Below, in pieces: positions 19,717 to 30,512 of a stretch of DNA of 64,000 nt. Source of the stretch: Microbulbifer sp. Q7 (GTDB lineage Bacteria > Pseudomonadota > Gammaproteobacteria > Pseudomonadales > Cellvibrionaceae); NCBI RefSeq assembly GCF_001639145.1, contig NZ_LROY01000002.1:466501-530500 (forward strand). Direction: 5' to 3'. Under the pieces are notes generated by a model. The model had not been told where the DNA came from and ran no database searches. It worked only from the letters and a program-made list of their open reading frames with translations. Both the position numbers and the translations under genes were made by a program. The number at the start of each line of letters is the position of its first letter. The stretch's first letter is position 1.

Positions 19717-21204
19717 ATGGCAAATAATGTGCTGAGCAAGTTTAGGGTGCGTAAGGGCAAGGTATTCGAGGCCCCGCTGGAGAACGCATTCGGTCGTCTT
19801 GTTACGCCATTTGAGGAGTTCATACACCGCCAAAGTAGCAGTGGCGTGCTACTCATGATCTGTGCGGTGATTGCCCTGATTATCGCCAATTCGCCCTGGC
19901 AGGAGGCGTACAAGCACATTCTGCATCTGCCGGTCAGTTACAACTTTGGTGACTGGTCACTTTCCATGAGTTTTCATCACTGGATCAACGATGGTTTGAT
20001 GGCCATCTTCTTCCTGCTGGTGGGTCTGGAATTGAAGCGGGAATTCCTGGTTGGTGAGCTGTCCGAGGTCAGGAATGCCGTGCTGCCGGTAATGGCGGCG
20101 ATCGGCGGCATGGTTGTGCCGGCGGCGATTTTTTATGCGCTCAACGGCGGCACGCCATCCGAGCGCGGCTGGGGTATTCCCATGGCCACGGACATTGCGT
20201 TCGCCGTAGGGTGTATCGCAATTCTGGGTAACCGCGTACCACGGGCCGTGGTGACGTTTCTGGTTGCGCTGGCGATTGTGGACGACCTGGGTGCGATTCT
20301 GGTGATTGCCATCTGGTACACCGAAGAAGTCAACATGGCCGCGCTGATTGCCGCGTGCATTCTGGTGGGAATTCTCTGGCTGCTGAAGTTTGCCGGGGTG
20401 CGCCGGTCGCCAGCCTACATATTTGTGGGGATCCTCTTGTGGTATGCCCTTTATGTCACCGGGGTCCACGCCACGCTCGCAGGCGTTATTACGGCAATGG
20501 CTATCCCGGCCAAGCCCAAGTACGACCCGGTGGCGTTTAGCACTTTTGTAAAAGACATCATCCGCAGCTTTGATCGCTGCTTCCGTCCGGGTGACAAGAT
20601 TATTGCCAATGATGCGTTGCGTGCGCGGGTAACTGCGCTGGACAACGGCATTCACCTGGTGCAATCGCCGCTGCAACGGATGGAGACCCGATTGCACACC
20701 CCGGTGGCGTTCATCGTGGTGCCGATTTTCGCACTCGCCAACGCCGGTATCCCGTTCGACAGCTTCACCAGCACCGAGGCGGTGTTCAATCCGCTCACCC
20801 TCGGGGTGATTTGTGGTCTGGTGTTCGGCAAGCTGATTGGCATTGTGGGCGCGACCTGGATCGGCTGGAAGCTGGGATGGGGCGAGTTGCCCAAGCACTC
20901 CACCTTCCACCACATCATCGGTGTGGCGCTGCTGGGTGGTATTGGCTTCACCATGTCGATCTTTATTTCCGAACTGGCATTTGCCGGTGAAAACGAGATG
21001 CTGATCCAGGCGAAGGCGGGCGTATTGCTGGCGTCGGTCATCGCCGGTGTATCGGGCTTCCTGATTTTGCGCCGCGCGCCGATCGAGGAGTCGACCCAGT
21101 CGGATCAGCTGGCCCATAGCGATGCTCTGGCGGCGGAAGCTGCGACCTCTGCAGATGGCAGTGAAGCCGAAAAGGGGCAGGGCGAGCCCCGCAAACTGCC
21201 TTGA
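19717..21204 (+). CDS. nhaA: Na+/H+ antiporter NhaA
   Basis: 495 residues, longer than E. coli NhaA (388) because of an N-terminal extension of about 40 residues and a polar, acidic C-terminal tail (about 450-495). Motifs ATDIAFAVGCIAILG (Asp133 equivalent) and ALAIVDDLGAILVIAIWY (the Asp163/Asp164 pair that carries the cation) are intact, and EFLVGELSEVRNAVLPVMAAIGG is the usual helix II-III region. It exports Na+ in exchange for protons, fitting a marine bacterium. An AGGAG lies 11 bp before the ATG. Confidence 0.95.
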   Translation: MANNVLSKFRVRKGKVFEAPLENAFGRLVTPFEEFIHRQSSSGVLLMICAVIALIIANSPWQEAYKHILHLPVSYNFGDWSLSMSFHHWINDGLMAIFFLLVGLELKREFLVGELSEVRNAVLPVMAAIGGMVVPAAIFYALNGGTPSERGWGIPMATDIAFAVGCIAILGNRVPRAVVTFLVALAIVDDLGAILVIAIWYTEEVNMAALIAACILVGILWLLKFAGVRRSPAYIFVGILLWYALYVTGVHATLAGVITAMAIPAKPKYDPVAFSTFVKDIIRSFDRCFRPGDKIIANDALRARVTALDNGIHLVQSPLQRMETRLHTPVAFIVVPIFALANAGIPFDSFTSTEAVFNPLTLGVICGLVFGKLIGIVGATWIGWKLGWGELPKHSTFHHIIGVALLGGIGFTMSIFISELAFAGENEMLIQAKAGVLLASVIAGVSGFLILRRAPIEESTQSDQLAHSDALAAEAATSADGSEAEKGQGEPRKLP

Positions 21205-21618
21205 TGGGCGGGTCGTTCTGGCGGAGCCAGTGAATGACCCGTAACCGGCGCCAGACAACCACCGCGCAGCCATTCGGCCAGTTGCGCGGTGTGTTGCCCG
21301 GAGTGCCCTGGCCACAGACCAGCCTCCGGTGGTGGTCAGTTGCCCACCAATTTCCTTCCACCGGCTTGTCGCTCCACCGAATTAACCTCCACCAGATCTC
21401 TATCCACCAGTTCCGACCCCGCAGCCTAGTTTCGGTGCCTGGACGTGCATTGCGCGCCGGTCTCTCGGTGAGCGGCCCGCCTCGACGGTATGTCGCTGAA
21501 TCGCGACTTCGGCGCACGCTTTGCCCTTCCCGCTAATTTGGTATTAAAAAACGGTCGCTTGCCAAGGATTTTGCTCGTTATACTCGCGCCAGACAGCCGG
21601 TGTCCGGCGGTAAGGAAT
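21205..21618. other. Gene-free stretch between nhaA and the M42-like peptidase
   Basis: GC-rich, with no ORF that has convincing codon use on either strand. I see no terminator with a T-run and no RNA-like structure beyond short GC hairpins. The only clear signal is the taagga ribosome-binding box (21611-21616) before the peptidase. Confidence 0.5.
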
Positions 21619-22680
21619 ATGCAAATGCAACAGGCCGAGCAGTTTGTCGATCTTCTGAAGTTACTGGTACGTAGCCCCAGTGTGGTGGGCGCGGAGCACT
21701 CTTTTTTTCGGGTATTGCAGCGCGAGCTGGAAGAGCGCGGGGCACATGTTACCTGGTATGAGGGCCTGCTGGTTGCTCAGGGCCAGCGCCCCAACAGCGC
21801 CAAGTTCTCGGCGCATATTGATCGCCACGGCTTGATCTGCACTGGCCCCAATGAGTTTCAGTATGCGGCCTTTGTGTCTGGCCGCCGCTCCGACCTGTTG
21901 GGCAATTCCGTTTCCGAAAAACTCATGACCAAGATCGTCGACCGCTTTCAGGGGGTCACGGTAACGGCCTACGAGCCCTGGTCGGGTTCCTATTTCGGCT
22001 CCGGGGAAATCCGTCGCGCGTATGTGTGTGGCTACCGCAATAACCTGATTTTTGAGGTGGCGGGCCTGGAGCATGTGGTGGCCGGCACGCCGGTGGCGTT
22101 TACCGACCGGCTGGAAATCAACGACGGCATTTTGAGCGCACAGCTGGATAATGTACTTACCGCCGCGCACCTGGTGCACCTGTACAGCCTCGGCTTTCAA
22201 GGGACGGCCTTCTTTACCGCCCAGGAGGAGTCGGGCAGTAGCTGGCGCTACCTGCTGGAGTGGTTTCGTCGGTTCAATGGTGGTACCAGCAAGCTGGTGG
22301 TGGTGGACACCAGCCCTTACCCGGATCGCGCCAGTGCCGATGCGCAGCAGGTTGTGCTGCGCCGTCGGGACGCCAACGCCCAGTTTCACCCGGAAACCAC
22401 GGCGCGCCTGGCACAGTTGTGTGAGGCGCAGGGCATCCGCTACAGCTACAAAGACAGCTATATCGAGGCGTTGAACCAGAAGGCGATCGCAGAGGGGCAA
22501 GAGCCCCAGTCCTTTGGCAGTACGGAGCTGGGGCGGATCGTGAGCGCTTCCTCGGGATTTGTGCAGGGCACTACCCTGCAGATTCCCACCACGGGTTACC
22601 ACACCATGGAGGAGTCTGCGTCCCTGTCGGCAAACAGCGCCTTCAGCGACCTGCTGTTTGCGATTGCCGCAGACGATTAA
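21619..22680 (+). CDS. M42-like dinuclear metallopeptidase
   Basis: 354-residue cytosolic protein from ATG 21619; the upstream frame extension to 21490 lacks a ribosome-binding site. The metal-binding series of the M42/M20 clan is visible: SAHIDRHG (His), LDNVLTAAHLVHLY (Asp), FTAQEESGS (Glu pair), VVDTSPY (Asp) and TGYHTMEESAS (His). Related enzymes are aminopeptidases acting on peptides. Substrate here is unknown. Confidence 0.88.
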   Translation: MQMQQAEQFVDLLKLLVRSPSVVGAEHSFFRVLQRELEERGAHVTWYEGLLVAQGQRPNSAKFSAHIDRHGLICTGPNEFQYAAFVSGRRSDLLGNSVSEKLMTKIVDRFQGVTVTAYEPWSGSYFGSGEIRRAYVCGYRNNLIFEVAGLEHVVAGTPVAFTDRLEINDGILSAQLDNVLTAAHLVHLYSLGFQGTAFFTAQEESGSSWRYLLEWFRRFNGGTSKLVVVDTSPYPDRASADAQQVVLRRRDANAQFHPETTARLAQLCEAQGIRYSYKDSYIEALNQKAIAEGQEPQSFGSTELGRIVSASSGFVQGTTLQIPTTGYHTMEESASLSANSAFSDLLFAIAADD

Positions 22681-22686
22681 GGGCGG

Positions 22687-23160
22687 TCAGAACTCGTCGC
22701 TGCGCTGGTAGCGATTGCAGCGGTTGTTGCAGTAGGGTTTGTCCGAGCGAATAACGCCAGTTGCCGGGTGCACCGTCAGCTGGCGTTTTTTGTTGCCGTG
22801 GTAGGCCACCACATTCCAGTAACCGTTGCGGTACTGCATACGATCAAAGCGGTGAAAGCCCAGCCGTTGCAAACGCGCACGCACGGCAGCGGCACTCAGG
22901 TCGATCTCCGATGGCGTGCCACCATCCAGGTCTGGCCCGTACAGGTGCGGGGGAATTGCGGGGCCGGTGGCCGGTCCGGAGAACTGGAAGTCCTGGGCCG
23001 TGAATGGCCCCGGCTGCTGGGCGTGGGCGACGAGGGTTCCGCTCATCAGCAAGCCAAGGGCGAGTGCGGTGAACCGCCACAGCCGAGCGCGGTGGGGTGG
23101 AGCGTTTGGTGGGCTAATGTTGCGCGGACGAGTGTCACGGAATACAGCGGCATACAGCAT
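22687..23160 (-). CDS. Exported hypothetical protein
   Basis: 158 residues from ATG 23160, preceded by gggaagtcc. A TTG four codons upstream is less likely. An N-terminal basic stretch is followed by RFTALALGLLMSGTLVAHAQ (signal peptide). The mature part ends in GYWNVVAYHGNKKRQLTVHPATGVIRSDKPYCNNRCNRYQ. The phrase aromatic-x-V-x-A-x-x-G-x-x-x-x-L-x-V-x-P-x-T-G recalls PepSY-like repeats. Two cysteines near the end may form a disulfide. Confidence 0.7.
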   Translation of the reverse strand: MLYAAVFRDTRPRNISPPNAPPHRARLWRFTALALGLLMSGTLVAHAQQPGPFTAQDFQFSGPATGPAIPPHLYGPDLDGGTPSEIDLSAAAVRARLQRLGFHRFDRMQYRNGYWNVVAYHGNKKRQLTVHPATGVIRSDKPYCNNRCNRYQRSDEF

Positions 23161-23419
23161 GGACTTCCCCAAATTGCCTTTATCCGACCATTGATAGGCT
23201 GGGCGAGGGGAAATCCCAAATGGTAATGACGACTTGCGGTCAGATGCGGCAACTCACGGCGCCTGCAACGATCGCTTTCTGGCCCAGGTCCGGAGCGCTG
23301 GTCAGCCCCGCAGTTTCACGCGGAAGCCGGGCCACTGTGTGATGGCGGGAGATTTTTAACCGCAGCCGCAATCGGTGCAGCTACGGTTCTTTATTGGCGG
23401 CAAGGGTTAAAGAGCGTGT

Positions 23420-23701
23420 TTAGCTGCCGTCTTCCCTGGCGTTTACGATTTCTCCGCTGTTGGGGTCCACTTCGAGATCCCAGCGCTTGCCCTCCTTATA
23501 GGCTTCGATTTCCCAGCGGCCGCCATCGAGGGAGACCTCAACCACGGGCACATAGCCCTGCTGTTCCAGTTTGGTAACGATGGTGGACAACGCCATGGCG
23601 CCCGGCGGGGGCATTTCCTCTTTGCTGTTGTCCTGGGATGCGGCCACTGCCGCGATACCGCTCAGGGTGACCGCGAGGAGTGAGTTCTTTACGTTTTTCA
23701 T
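23420..23701 (-). CDS. Exported PepSY-domain protein
   Basis: 93 residues from ATG 23701, which has an ideal ggaggaa box. Signal peptide MKNVKNSLLAVTLSGIAAVAAS; the domain contains LSTIVTKLEQQGYVPVVEVSLDGGRWEIEAYKEGKRWDLEVDPNSGEIV, the PepSY pattern (helix, Gly-Tyr, a paired-strand W-E-I/V-E, D-P-x-x-G-x-V/I). PepSY domains often inhibit or chaperone secreted peptidases. It shares its D-P-x-x-G-E-I ending with the gene at 22687. Confidence 0.85.
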   Translation of the reverse strand: MKNVKNSLLAVTLSGIAAVAASQDNSKEEMPPPGAMALSTIVTKLEQQGYVPVVEVSLDGGRWEIEAYKEGKRWDLEVDPNSGEIVNAREDGS

Positions 23702-23727
23702 TGGTTCCTCCGGAAGCTTCCCGTCGC

Positions 23728-24195
23728 TCAGTTCTGGTTGCCGAGACGTTGCTGGATCATAAAACACCATTCGTCGCTGCCGCCGTCCGGTCCGTGAGCG
23801 CCATCACCACCGGTGAGCTTGTCCACCGCGGTGAACCACTCGGCCGATCCCACTTCGGGCAGGCCGCTGGGATACTGTTCGGTGATGGCTTCGCTCTGTG
23901 TGCGCATCACTTCCCCATTGACCCAGGCAAACCATTCGGCGTTACAGATCAGCTGCCCCTCACTGTTGGGGTTGTCAGAGCGGGTATCGGCTTCATCGGC
24001 TGAAGAGGAGGCGCTGTCTTCGGGCGCGCTGGTGTCATCGGCCACACCGGTTCCGGTGTCCTTGCTTTCCTCGATGACTTCGGTTTTTTCCGCCGGATCG
24101 GCGGCCTGGTCGGGGTCGTGGGTCTCGGACTTGCGGCTGCAGCCACCCAGGGCGAGCGCGGCCATCAAGCTGGCAAGTAACAGATAGCGCATCAT
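23728..24195 (-). CDS. Lipoprotein of unknown function
   Basis: 156 residues from ATG 24195 (aggact box upstream). Lipobox LGGC follows MMRYLLLASLMAALA. Residues about 25-85 are a very acidic, serine-rich linker (DPDQAADPAEKTEVIEESK...). The C-terminal domain has LICNAEWFAWVNGEVMRTQSEAI and GSDEWCFMIQQRLGNQN with two cysteines. No family recognised. Confidence 0.72.
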   Translation of the reverse strand: MMRYLLLASLMAALALGGCSRKSETHDPDQAADPAEKTEVIEESKDTGTGVADDTSAPEDSASSSADEADTRSDNPNSEGQLICNAEWFAWVNGEVMRTQSEAITEQYPSGLPEVGSAEWFTAVDKLTGGDGAHGPDGGSDEWCFMIQQRLGNQN

Positions 24196-24370
24196 AAAAA
24201 GTCCTCGTAACAAGGTTGCGGTGGCGCCGAATTGATCGGGCTACTGGAAGTAAGCATAGGAGGATTTTTTCGACTTGCGCGGTACTTTCTTCTTATGTTG
24301 ACACGCGGACTGGGCTCGAAACCGGGGGAGTGAAGCGGGCGAGCGAAGTGAGTAGGGTGGTCCGAAACGA

Positions 24371-24396
24371 AAAAATCCCGGATGACCGGGATTTTT
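24371..24396 (-). terminator. Terminator after mltF
   Basis: aaaaatcccgg-atga-ccgggattttt is a perfect stem with A/T runs on both sides. It lies 36 bp beyond the stop codon of the minus-strand mltF gene, and can also stop the lipoprotein promoter region. Confidence 0.85.
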
Positions 24397-24432
24397 ATTG
24401 CATAGCAAGAGGTGGGGCCTGGAGCGAAGGGC

Positions 24433-25911
24433 TTACAGCGCGGGGGCGGAACCGCTGGCTTCCGCTGCCGGCGCGTCTGCCAGGGCTTCGCTGTCGTCAT
24501 TGGCTGCGGCCGCCGCCAGGCGCTGCTCTTCAATACGGCTGCTCCAGGTCAGCAGCGCCTGATAGTGGCGGATGTTCTGCACGTAGGTAACCGGCTCCCA
24601 GCCCCGGGCATAGCCGTGCTTCAGGTGCTTGTAGTACTGACGCTTGGCCAACAGGGGCAGGTGTTCGCGCACATCGGACCAGCGGTCGGCGTTGCCGCCC
24701 ATTTGTTGGGTCAGGATGCGCGCGTCTTCCAGGTGCCCATAGCCCACGTTGTAGGCGGCGAGCGCCATCCAGGTGCGGTCGGGCTCGCGGATACGCTCGG
24801 GAATCTTGTCGCGCACCTGCAGGAAGTAGCGCGCACCGCCGTCGATACTCTCGATCGGGTCCAGCCGGTTTACGCCCATTTCGCGGGCGGTAGTGCGAGT
24901 CAGCATCATCAGGCCGCGCACACCGGTAGGCGACTTGGCGCGAGGGTTCCAGTGGGACTCCTGATAACTGAGTGCGGCCAGCAGTTCCCAGTCCAGATCG
25001 TATTTGTCCGCGGCTTTCTGCAGCTCTTCGCGCCACTTGGGCAGTCGGTTGCGGGTGAGCTGGGCAAAGGTTTGGGCGCCGCCCACATTCATTTTGCTCA
25101 CATGGCCGAAGTACAGTTCGCGCAACTCGGCGACCAGGCCGCCGGTATTGGCGCGCAGCATAAAGTTGCGTGCGGCGCGGTACAGGGTGTCGTCGTCGCT
25201 TCTCGGGAAAGCCCAGGACACTGGCTGGAACTGGGTCAGGTTGAAGGCGACATGGGTATTCGGGTAGAGGCCACGGTGTACCGCGTAGGCATTGGAATCG
25301 ACGATGGCATAGTGGTACTTGCCCTCGTTGACCATTTCCACCAGCTCCATGGCATCGACGTCGGAGATTTCTTCCCAGCGCAGGTCTTCGTAGCGGCGGG
25401 AGAGCTTGCGCAGCTGCTCGGCATGGGCGCTACCGGCGATCACGGCAATGTTCTTGCCTGCGAGGTCGGCCACGCTGCGAGGGCGGGATTCGCCCAAGCG
25501 GTAAATGACCTGCTGGCGGATTTCGAAGTAGGAGGGGGCAAAGCGCACCTGGTCACGGCGCTCGGGAGTTACGGTCAGCCCGGCGGCCGCCAGGTGTGCG
25601 TCCGACTCCGGGTCGCCCAGCTCCTGGAACAGGTGGCTGAGATCGTGCACATCGCGGATCTCGAGCTTTACCCCGAGTTCCCGGGCAAACGCTCGCAGCA
25701 TGCCGTATTCGAAGCCGGTGTAGTTGCCGTTGGCGTCTTCATAGTAGGTGGTGGGCCCGTTCTGGGACAGAACGACCAGCTTGCCGGAGGCCTTGACCTG
25801 TTCCAGCAGACTGGGGGCCTTGCTCGCCACCAACAGGGAGGCGCAGCAAGCCAGGGCCGCTCCCTTCAGCAGGCGGCGGCTGTATCGCAACAGTCGGCTT
25901 TTCATGATCAT
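24433..25911 (-). CDS. mltF: Membrane-bound lytic murein transglycosylase F
   Basis: 492 residues from ATG 25911 (MIMKSRLLRY); longer upstream frame rejected. An N-terminal signal/anchor is followed by a periplasmic binding-protein domain (SBP_bac_3; LVVLSQNGPTTYYEDANGNYTGFEYGM) and a C-terminal SLT lysozyme-like domain with catalytic Glu in SYQESHWNP, plus LMMLTRTTA and AAYNVGYGHLEDAR. It cleaves peptidoglycan to 1,6-anhydro muropeptides. The alanine-rich tail (about 470-492) is not part of either domain. Its divergent position next to purL is common in Pseudomonas-like genomes. Confidence 0.94.
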   Translation of the reverse strand: MIMKSRLLRYSRRLLKGAALACCASLLVASKAPSLLEQVKASGKLVVLSQNGPTTYYEDANGNYTGFEYGMLRAFARELGVKLEIRDVHDLSHLFQELGDPESDAHLAAAGLTVTPERRDQVRFAPSYFEIRQQVIYRLGESRPRSVADLAGKNIAVIAGSAHAEQLRKLSRRYEDLRWEEISDVDAMELVEMVNEGKYHYAIVDSNAYAVHRGLYPNTHVAFNLTQFQPVSWAFPRSDDDTLYRAARNFMLRANTGGLVAELRELYFGHVSKMNVGGAQTFAQLTRNRLPKWREELQKAADKYDLDWELLAALSYQESHWNPRAKSPTGVRGLMMLTRTTAREMGVNRLDPIESIDGGARYFLQVRDKIPERIREPDRTWMALAAYNVGYGHLEDARILTQQMGGNADRWSDVREHLPLLAKRQYYKHLKHGYARGWEPVTYVQNIRHYQALLTWSSRIEEQRLAAAAANDDSEALADAPAAEASGSAPAL

Positions 25912-26441
25912 AGGTCGTCCCCTTGAGTCCGTTCTTGCTTTATTTTGGGCGCTCGCCGCGTGGGAAACCCCGCGTCTGGGCACCGTTTCCTGCGGGCGGC
26001 GGCTCCTTTGCCGCCCGCGCGCAAAGCCTGCTGTCTATTATTTGCACAGGCTTGGGCCAAAAGCGCGGCAATTTTACCTTAAACCACGGTGCGCTGACCA
26101 ATCGGCGGTAAAACAGCGGTTTCACTTTGTGACCAGTCGGCTTGTCTTGACCTATCAAGTGTAGTAGTTGGCGCCCCGGGTAAGGCCTGTGGCGCCAATC
26201 TCGGGAAGCCGCAGGCGCCAGAGATTGTGTTCTTGTGGCCACGCACGGTGGTCGTCATGGCGGCGGTCAACTTTACTGTTGCAGAACCGTCAATAGATGG
26301 CGCGCGGCAGTGTTGGAGCGGCGGTGCTTCGGGTACAATGCGCGCGCTCCGATACCCGGTGTACCTGTGTGGCAACGTCTTTGTAACCCTGATACCTCCG
26401 CCCGCAGGCGCTCAAATCCAGACAAGAGGCCAAATCCCGCG
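25912..26441. other. Divergent intergenic region mltF / purL
   Basis: 530 bp with no convincing gene. A possible purL promoter is ttggag (26313-26318) and tacaat (26334-26339), separated by 15 bp. The aagagg box at 26424-26429 serves purL. No purine-repressor-like palindrome was clearly seen. Confidence 0.4.
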
Positions 26442-29400
26442 ATGCTAGTTCTGCGTGGTGCTCCCGCACTGTCGAAATTTCGCCATCAAAAACTCCTCAC
26501 CCAACTCCGCGCCCTGCAGCCAGCGATTGCAGATGTGTACGCCGAGTTTGTGCACTTTGCCGACAGCGACACGCTGGGCAACAAGGATCAGGCTCTTCTG
26601 GAGCGCCTGCTGCAGTACGGTCCCACCGAAGAGAAGCATCAGCCGGAAGGCGAGCTGATCCTCGTGGTACCGCGCCCCGGCACCATCTCCCCCTGGTCTT
26701 CCAAGGCGACCGACATCGCGCACAACGCGGGTCTGACCCATATTCACCGCCTTGAGCGGGGTGTTGCCTACTACATTACCGGGGTCAACTTAACCGAGGC
26801 TGAACGGAGCGATCTGGTGGCCCTGCTGCACGACCGCATGGTTGAGAGTGTCTTCTCCAAGATGGAGCAGGCCGAGCAGCTGTTTGTGGTGGAAGAAGCC
26901 CGCCAGATGGGCCGCGTGGATGTCCTCGAAGGCGGACGCAGTGCACTGCAAGCGGCCAACGTGAGCCTCGGCCTGGCCCTGGCGGACGATGAAATTGATT
27001 ACCTGCTCACCAGCTTTGAAGAGCTGGAGCGCAATCCTACCGATGTCGAGCTGATGATGTTCGCCCAGGCGAACTCCGAGCACTGCCGCCACAAGATCTT
27101 CAACGCCAGCTGGACCATCGATGGCGAAGACATGCCCAACTCCCTGTTTGGCATGATCAAGAACACCTATCAAAAGGGCGGTGAAGGCGTCCTCTCGGCC
27201 TACGCGGACAACGCCGCGGTGGTGGTCGGCCACGAAGCAGGTCGCTTCTACCCGGATCCGGTCACCAAGGAATATGGCTTCAGCCACGAGGCGATCCACC
27301 TGTTGATGAAGGTGGAAACCCACAACCACCCGACAGCCATTGCACCATTCTCCGGTGCGGGTACCGGTGCCGGTGGTGAAATCCGTGACGAGGGCGCCGT
27401 GGGCCGTGGCTCCAAGCCCAAAGTGGGCCTGACCGGCTTTACCGTATCCAACCTGCAGATTCCCGGCGCCCTGCAGCCCTGGGAAGTGGACTACGGCAAG
27501 CCTGAGCGCATTGTGACCGCGCTGGACATCATGATCGAAGGCCCCATTGGCGGCGCGGCGTTTAACAACGAGTTCGGTCGCCCGAATATCTGCGGTTACT
27601 TCCGTACCTTCGAAGAAGACTTTGATGGCGAGCGCCGCGGCTACCACAAGCCGATCATGCTCGCCGGTGGTTACGGCAATATCCGCGAAGAGCACGTGGA
27701 CAAGCCCGAATTCAAGGCCGGTGCCAAGCTGATTGTGCTGGGTGGCCCGGCGATGCTGATTGGCCTCGGTGGCGGTGCCGCTTCCAGTATGGCCAGCGGT
27801 TCCAGTTCCGAAGACCTGGACTTTGCCTCGGTACAGCGCCAGAACCCGGAAATCGAGCGCCGCTGCCAGGAGGTCATCGACCAGTGCTGGCAGCAGGGCG
27901 ATAAGAACCCGATTGCGTTTATTCACGACGTGGGCGCCGGCGGCCTGTCCAATGCGTTCCCGGAGCTGGTCAAAGACGGCGGCACCGGCGGCAACTTCGA
28001 GCTGCGCAACGTGCCTTCGGACGAGCCGGGCATGAGCCCCCTGGAAATCTGGTGTAACGAATCCCAGGAGCGCTACGTACTGGCAGTGATGCCAGAGGAC
28101 CTGGCGCGTTTCGAGAAAATCTGCGAGCGCGAGCGCGCGCCGTTTGCGGTGGTGGGCGAAGCCACCAATGAAAAGCACCTGACCCTGAACGACAAGCAGT
28201 TCGACGCCAAACCGGTGGACCTGCCCATGTCTGTGCTGTTCGGCAAGCCGCCGAAGATGCACCGGGTGGCCGAGAAGCGCGAACCTGAGACCAGCGCGTT
28301 TGATACCAGCGGCATCGATCTGAACGAGGCCGCAGAGCGCGTGCTGCGCCTGCCTACCGTGGCGAGCAAGAGCTTCCTGATCACTATTGGCGACCGCACC
28401 GTAACCGGCCAGGTTTCTCGCGATCAGATGGTTGGCCCCTGGCAGGTGCCAGTGGCCGACTGCGCCGTAACCACCGTGGCCTACGACAGCACCGCCGGTG
28501 AAGCCATGTCCATGGGTGAGCGCACCCCGGTGGCGCTGCTGGATGCTCCGGCTTCCGGTCGTCTGGCGGTGGGTGAGGCGATTACTAACATCGCTTCGGC
28601 GCCGATCAAAAAGCTGTCCGATATCAAACTCTCCGCCAACTGGATGTGTGCCGCCGGCCACCCGGGCGAAGAAGAAAAGCTCTACCGCACCGTGGAAGCG
28701 GTGGGCATGGAGCTGTGTCCCGAGCTGGGCATTACCATCCCGGTGGGCAAAGACTCCATGTCCATGCGTACCGCTTGGAATGATGGCGGTGTCGACAAGG
28801 CGGTGACCGCACCGATGTCGCTGGTGATTTCCGCGTTCAGCCCGGTCAGCGATGTGCGCAAGGTGGTCACTCCGCAGCTGCGCAAGATGAAGAAGGGCGA
28901 GAGCGAGCTGCTGCTGGTGGACCTGGGTGCTGGCAAGAACCGCATGGGCGGCTCCTGCCTGGCGCAGGTTTACAGCCAGCTCGGCGATGTCCCGGCAGAC
29001 CTGGACGACGCCAAGCGTCTCAAAGGCTTCTTCGATGTAATGCAGGAATTGCTGGAAGAAGAAAAAGTCATCGCTTACCACGATCGCTCCGACGGTGGTC
29101 TCTTCGCTACCCTGGCGGAGATGAGCTTTGCCGGGCGCGTGGGTGTCGATGTGGAAATCTTCGACCTGGGTGACGACCCCATCGCCGCACTGTTCAATGA
29201 AGAGCTGGGTGCAGTATTGCAGGTGCCCGCTGCCGATGCGGATATGCTGACGATGCGCTTTGCGTCCGTTGGTGTTCCCGCCCACCGAATTGGTGCGCTG
29301 AACGAAGACGAACAGCTGCGTATCCACCGCGAAGAAAAAGAGATTTTCAGCCGCAGCCGCGCCGAGTTGCAGCAGATCTGGTCCGAGACCAGCTATCGCA

Positions 29401-30320
29401 TTCAGTCCCTGCGCGACAACGCCGACTGCGCCAAGCAGGAATTTGATGCAATCGCCAAGAGCGCAAAGGAAGATCCGGGCCTGTCGGTGAAGCTGTCTTT
29501 CGACATCAACGAAGACATCGCCGCACCCTACATCAAAAAAGGTGTACGCCCGAAAATTGCCATCCTGCGCGAGCAGGGCGTCAACAGCCAGGTGGAAATG
29601 GCACACTCCTTCCACCGCGCCGGTTTCAACGCCGTCGACGTGCACATGAGCGATATCCTGTCCGGTCGCGTAGAACTGGATCAGTTCAAGGGCCTGGTCG
29701 GCTGCGGCGGCTTCTCCTACGGTGATGTGCTGGGCGCCGGCGAAGGCTGGGCCAAGACCATTCTGTTCAACGACCGTGCCCGCGACCAGTTTGAAGGCTT
29801 CTTCAATCGCAAGGACACCTTCGGTCTCGGCGTGTGTAATGGTTGTCAGATGTTTTCCGTGATCAAGGAACTGATCCCGGGGGCCGACCACTGGCCGCGC
29901 TTTGTGCGCAACCTGTCTGAACAGTACGAAGCGCGCTTTGCACTGGTGGGCGTGGAAGATTCCCCATCCGTGCTGTTCAAGGGCATGGCCGGTTCCTACA
30001 TGCCGGTGGCTGTTGCGCACGGTGAAGGTCGCGTGGAGTTTGCCAGCCAGCAGCAGCTGGAAGACTGCGAACAGTCCGGCACCATCGCCATGCGCTACCT
30101 GAACAACAAGCAGCAGATTACCGAGACCTACCCGGCCAACCCGAACGGTTCGGTGAACGGTATTACCTCCCTGTGTTCCGAAGACGGCCGCGTCACCATC
30201 ATGATGCCGCACCCGGAGCGCGTCGCCCGCGCGGTCAGCAACAGCTGGCACCCGGACGACTGGCAAGAGGACTCCGGTTGGATGCGCCTGTTCCGCAATG
30301 CGCGGGTGTTTGTCGACTAA
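26442..30320 (+). CDS. purL: Phosphoribosylformylglycinamidine synthase
   Basis: 1292 residues, the size of the large single-chain enzyme. It makes FGAM from FGAR, glutamine and ATP in purine synthesis. N-terminal PurS-like part, two AIR-synthase-type domains ([58 protein letters not shown]) and a C-terminal glutaminase with nucleophile Cys in [11 protein letters not shown] and His/Glu in [10 protein letters not shown]. The ATG at 26442 has a good ribosome-binding box, while the frame extends open to 26235 by chance. A long antisense ORF is a GC-codon shadow. Confidence 0.97.
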   Translation: MLVLRGAPALSKFRHQKLLTQLRALQPAIADVYAEFVHFADSDTLGNKDQALLERLLQYGPTEEKHQPEGELILVVPRPGTISPWSSKATDIAHNAGLTHIHRLERGVAYYITGVNLTEAERSDLVALLHDRMVESVFSKMEQAEQLFVVEEARQMGRVDVLEGGRSALQAANVSLGLALADDEIDYLLTSFEELERNPTDVELMMFAQANSEHCRHKIFNASWTIDGEDMPNSLFGMIKNTYQKGGEGVLSAYADNAAVVVGHEAGRFYPDPVTKEYGFSHEAIHLLMKVETHNHPTAIAPFSGAGTGAGGEIRDEGAVGRGSKPKVGLTGFTVSNLQIPGALQPWEVDYGKPERIVTALDIMIEGPIGGAAFNNEFGRPNICGYFRTFEEDFDGERRGYHKPIMLAGGYGNIREEHVDKPEFKAGAKLIVLGGPAMLIGLGGGAASSMASGSSSEDLDFASVQRQNPEIERRCQEVIDQCWQQGDKNPIAFIHDVGAGGLSNAFPELVKDGGTGGNFELRNVPSDEPGMSPLEIWCNESQERYVLAVMPEDLARFEKICERERAPFAVVGEATNEKHLTLNDKQFDAKPVDLPMSVLFGKPPKMHRVAEKREPETSAFDTSGIDLNEAAERVLRLPTVASKSFLITIGDRTVTGQVSRDQMVGPWQVPVADCAVTTVAYDSTAGEAMSMGERTPVALLDAPASGRLAVGEAITNIASAPIKKLSDIKLSANWMCAAGHPGEEEKLYRTVEAVGMELCPELGITIPVGKDSMSMRTAWNDGGVDKAVTAPMSLVISAFSPVSDVRKVVTPQLRKMKKGESELLLVDLGAGKNRMGGSCLAQVYSQLGDVPADLDDAKRLKGFFDVMQELLEEEKVIAYHDRSDGGLFATLAEMSFAGRVGVDVEIFDLGDDPIAALFNEELGAVLQVPAADADMLTMRFASVGVPAHRIGALNEDEQLRIHREEKEIFSRSRAELQQIWSETSYRIQSLRDNADCAKQEFDAIAKSAKEDPGLSVKLSFDINEDIAAPYIKKGVRPKIAILREQGVNSQVEMAHSFHRAGFNAVDVHMSDILSGRVELDQFKGLVGCGGFSYGDVLGAGEGWAKTILFNDRARDQFEGFFNRKDTFGLGVCNGCQMFSVIKELIPGADHWPRFVRNLSEQYEARFALVGVEDSPSVLFKGMAGSYMPVAVAHGEGRVEFASQQQLEDCEQSGTIAMRYLNNKQQITETYPANPNGSVNGITSLCSEDGRVTIMMPHPERVARAVSNSWHPDDWQEDSGWMRLFRNARVFVD

Positions 30321-30355
30321 TCGACAGGCTTCGCGCATATGATGACGCATATGAT

Positions 30356-30387
30356 GAAAAGCCCCGGTTTACCGGGGCTTTTTTTTG
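30356..30387 (+). terminator. Terminator after purL
   Basis: aaaagccccggt-tt-accggggctttttttt: 11-bp GC stem with an eight-T run, 36 bp after the stop codon. Confidence 0.92.
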
Positions 30388-30512
30388 TGTGGCGGGATAC
30401 TGAAGCGGTTCGGTGTTGGTTCGCGCTTGTGCCGGTCATGCGACATTGGGCAGTGGCACATGTTAGGGTATTGCTTCAGATGTGATCGCAACCACAGTGT
30501 GGGGGAGCAGCG

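Noticed and set aside
19957..21315. A 452-codon ORF antisense to nhaA
   Set aside because: Shadow ORF: the translation is rich in Arg, His and Gln without family features, and the opposite strand encodes a full NhaA.
26790..30350. A 1186-codon ORF antisense to purL
   Set aside because: It is the exact shadow of a conserved enzyme gene in GC-rich DNA. Its translation is low-complexity, His/Gln/Val-rich, with no motif or ribosome-binding site.
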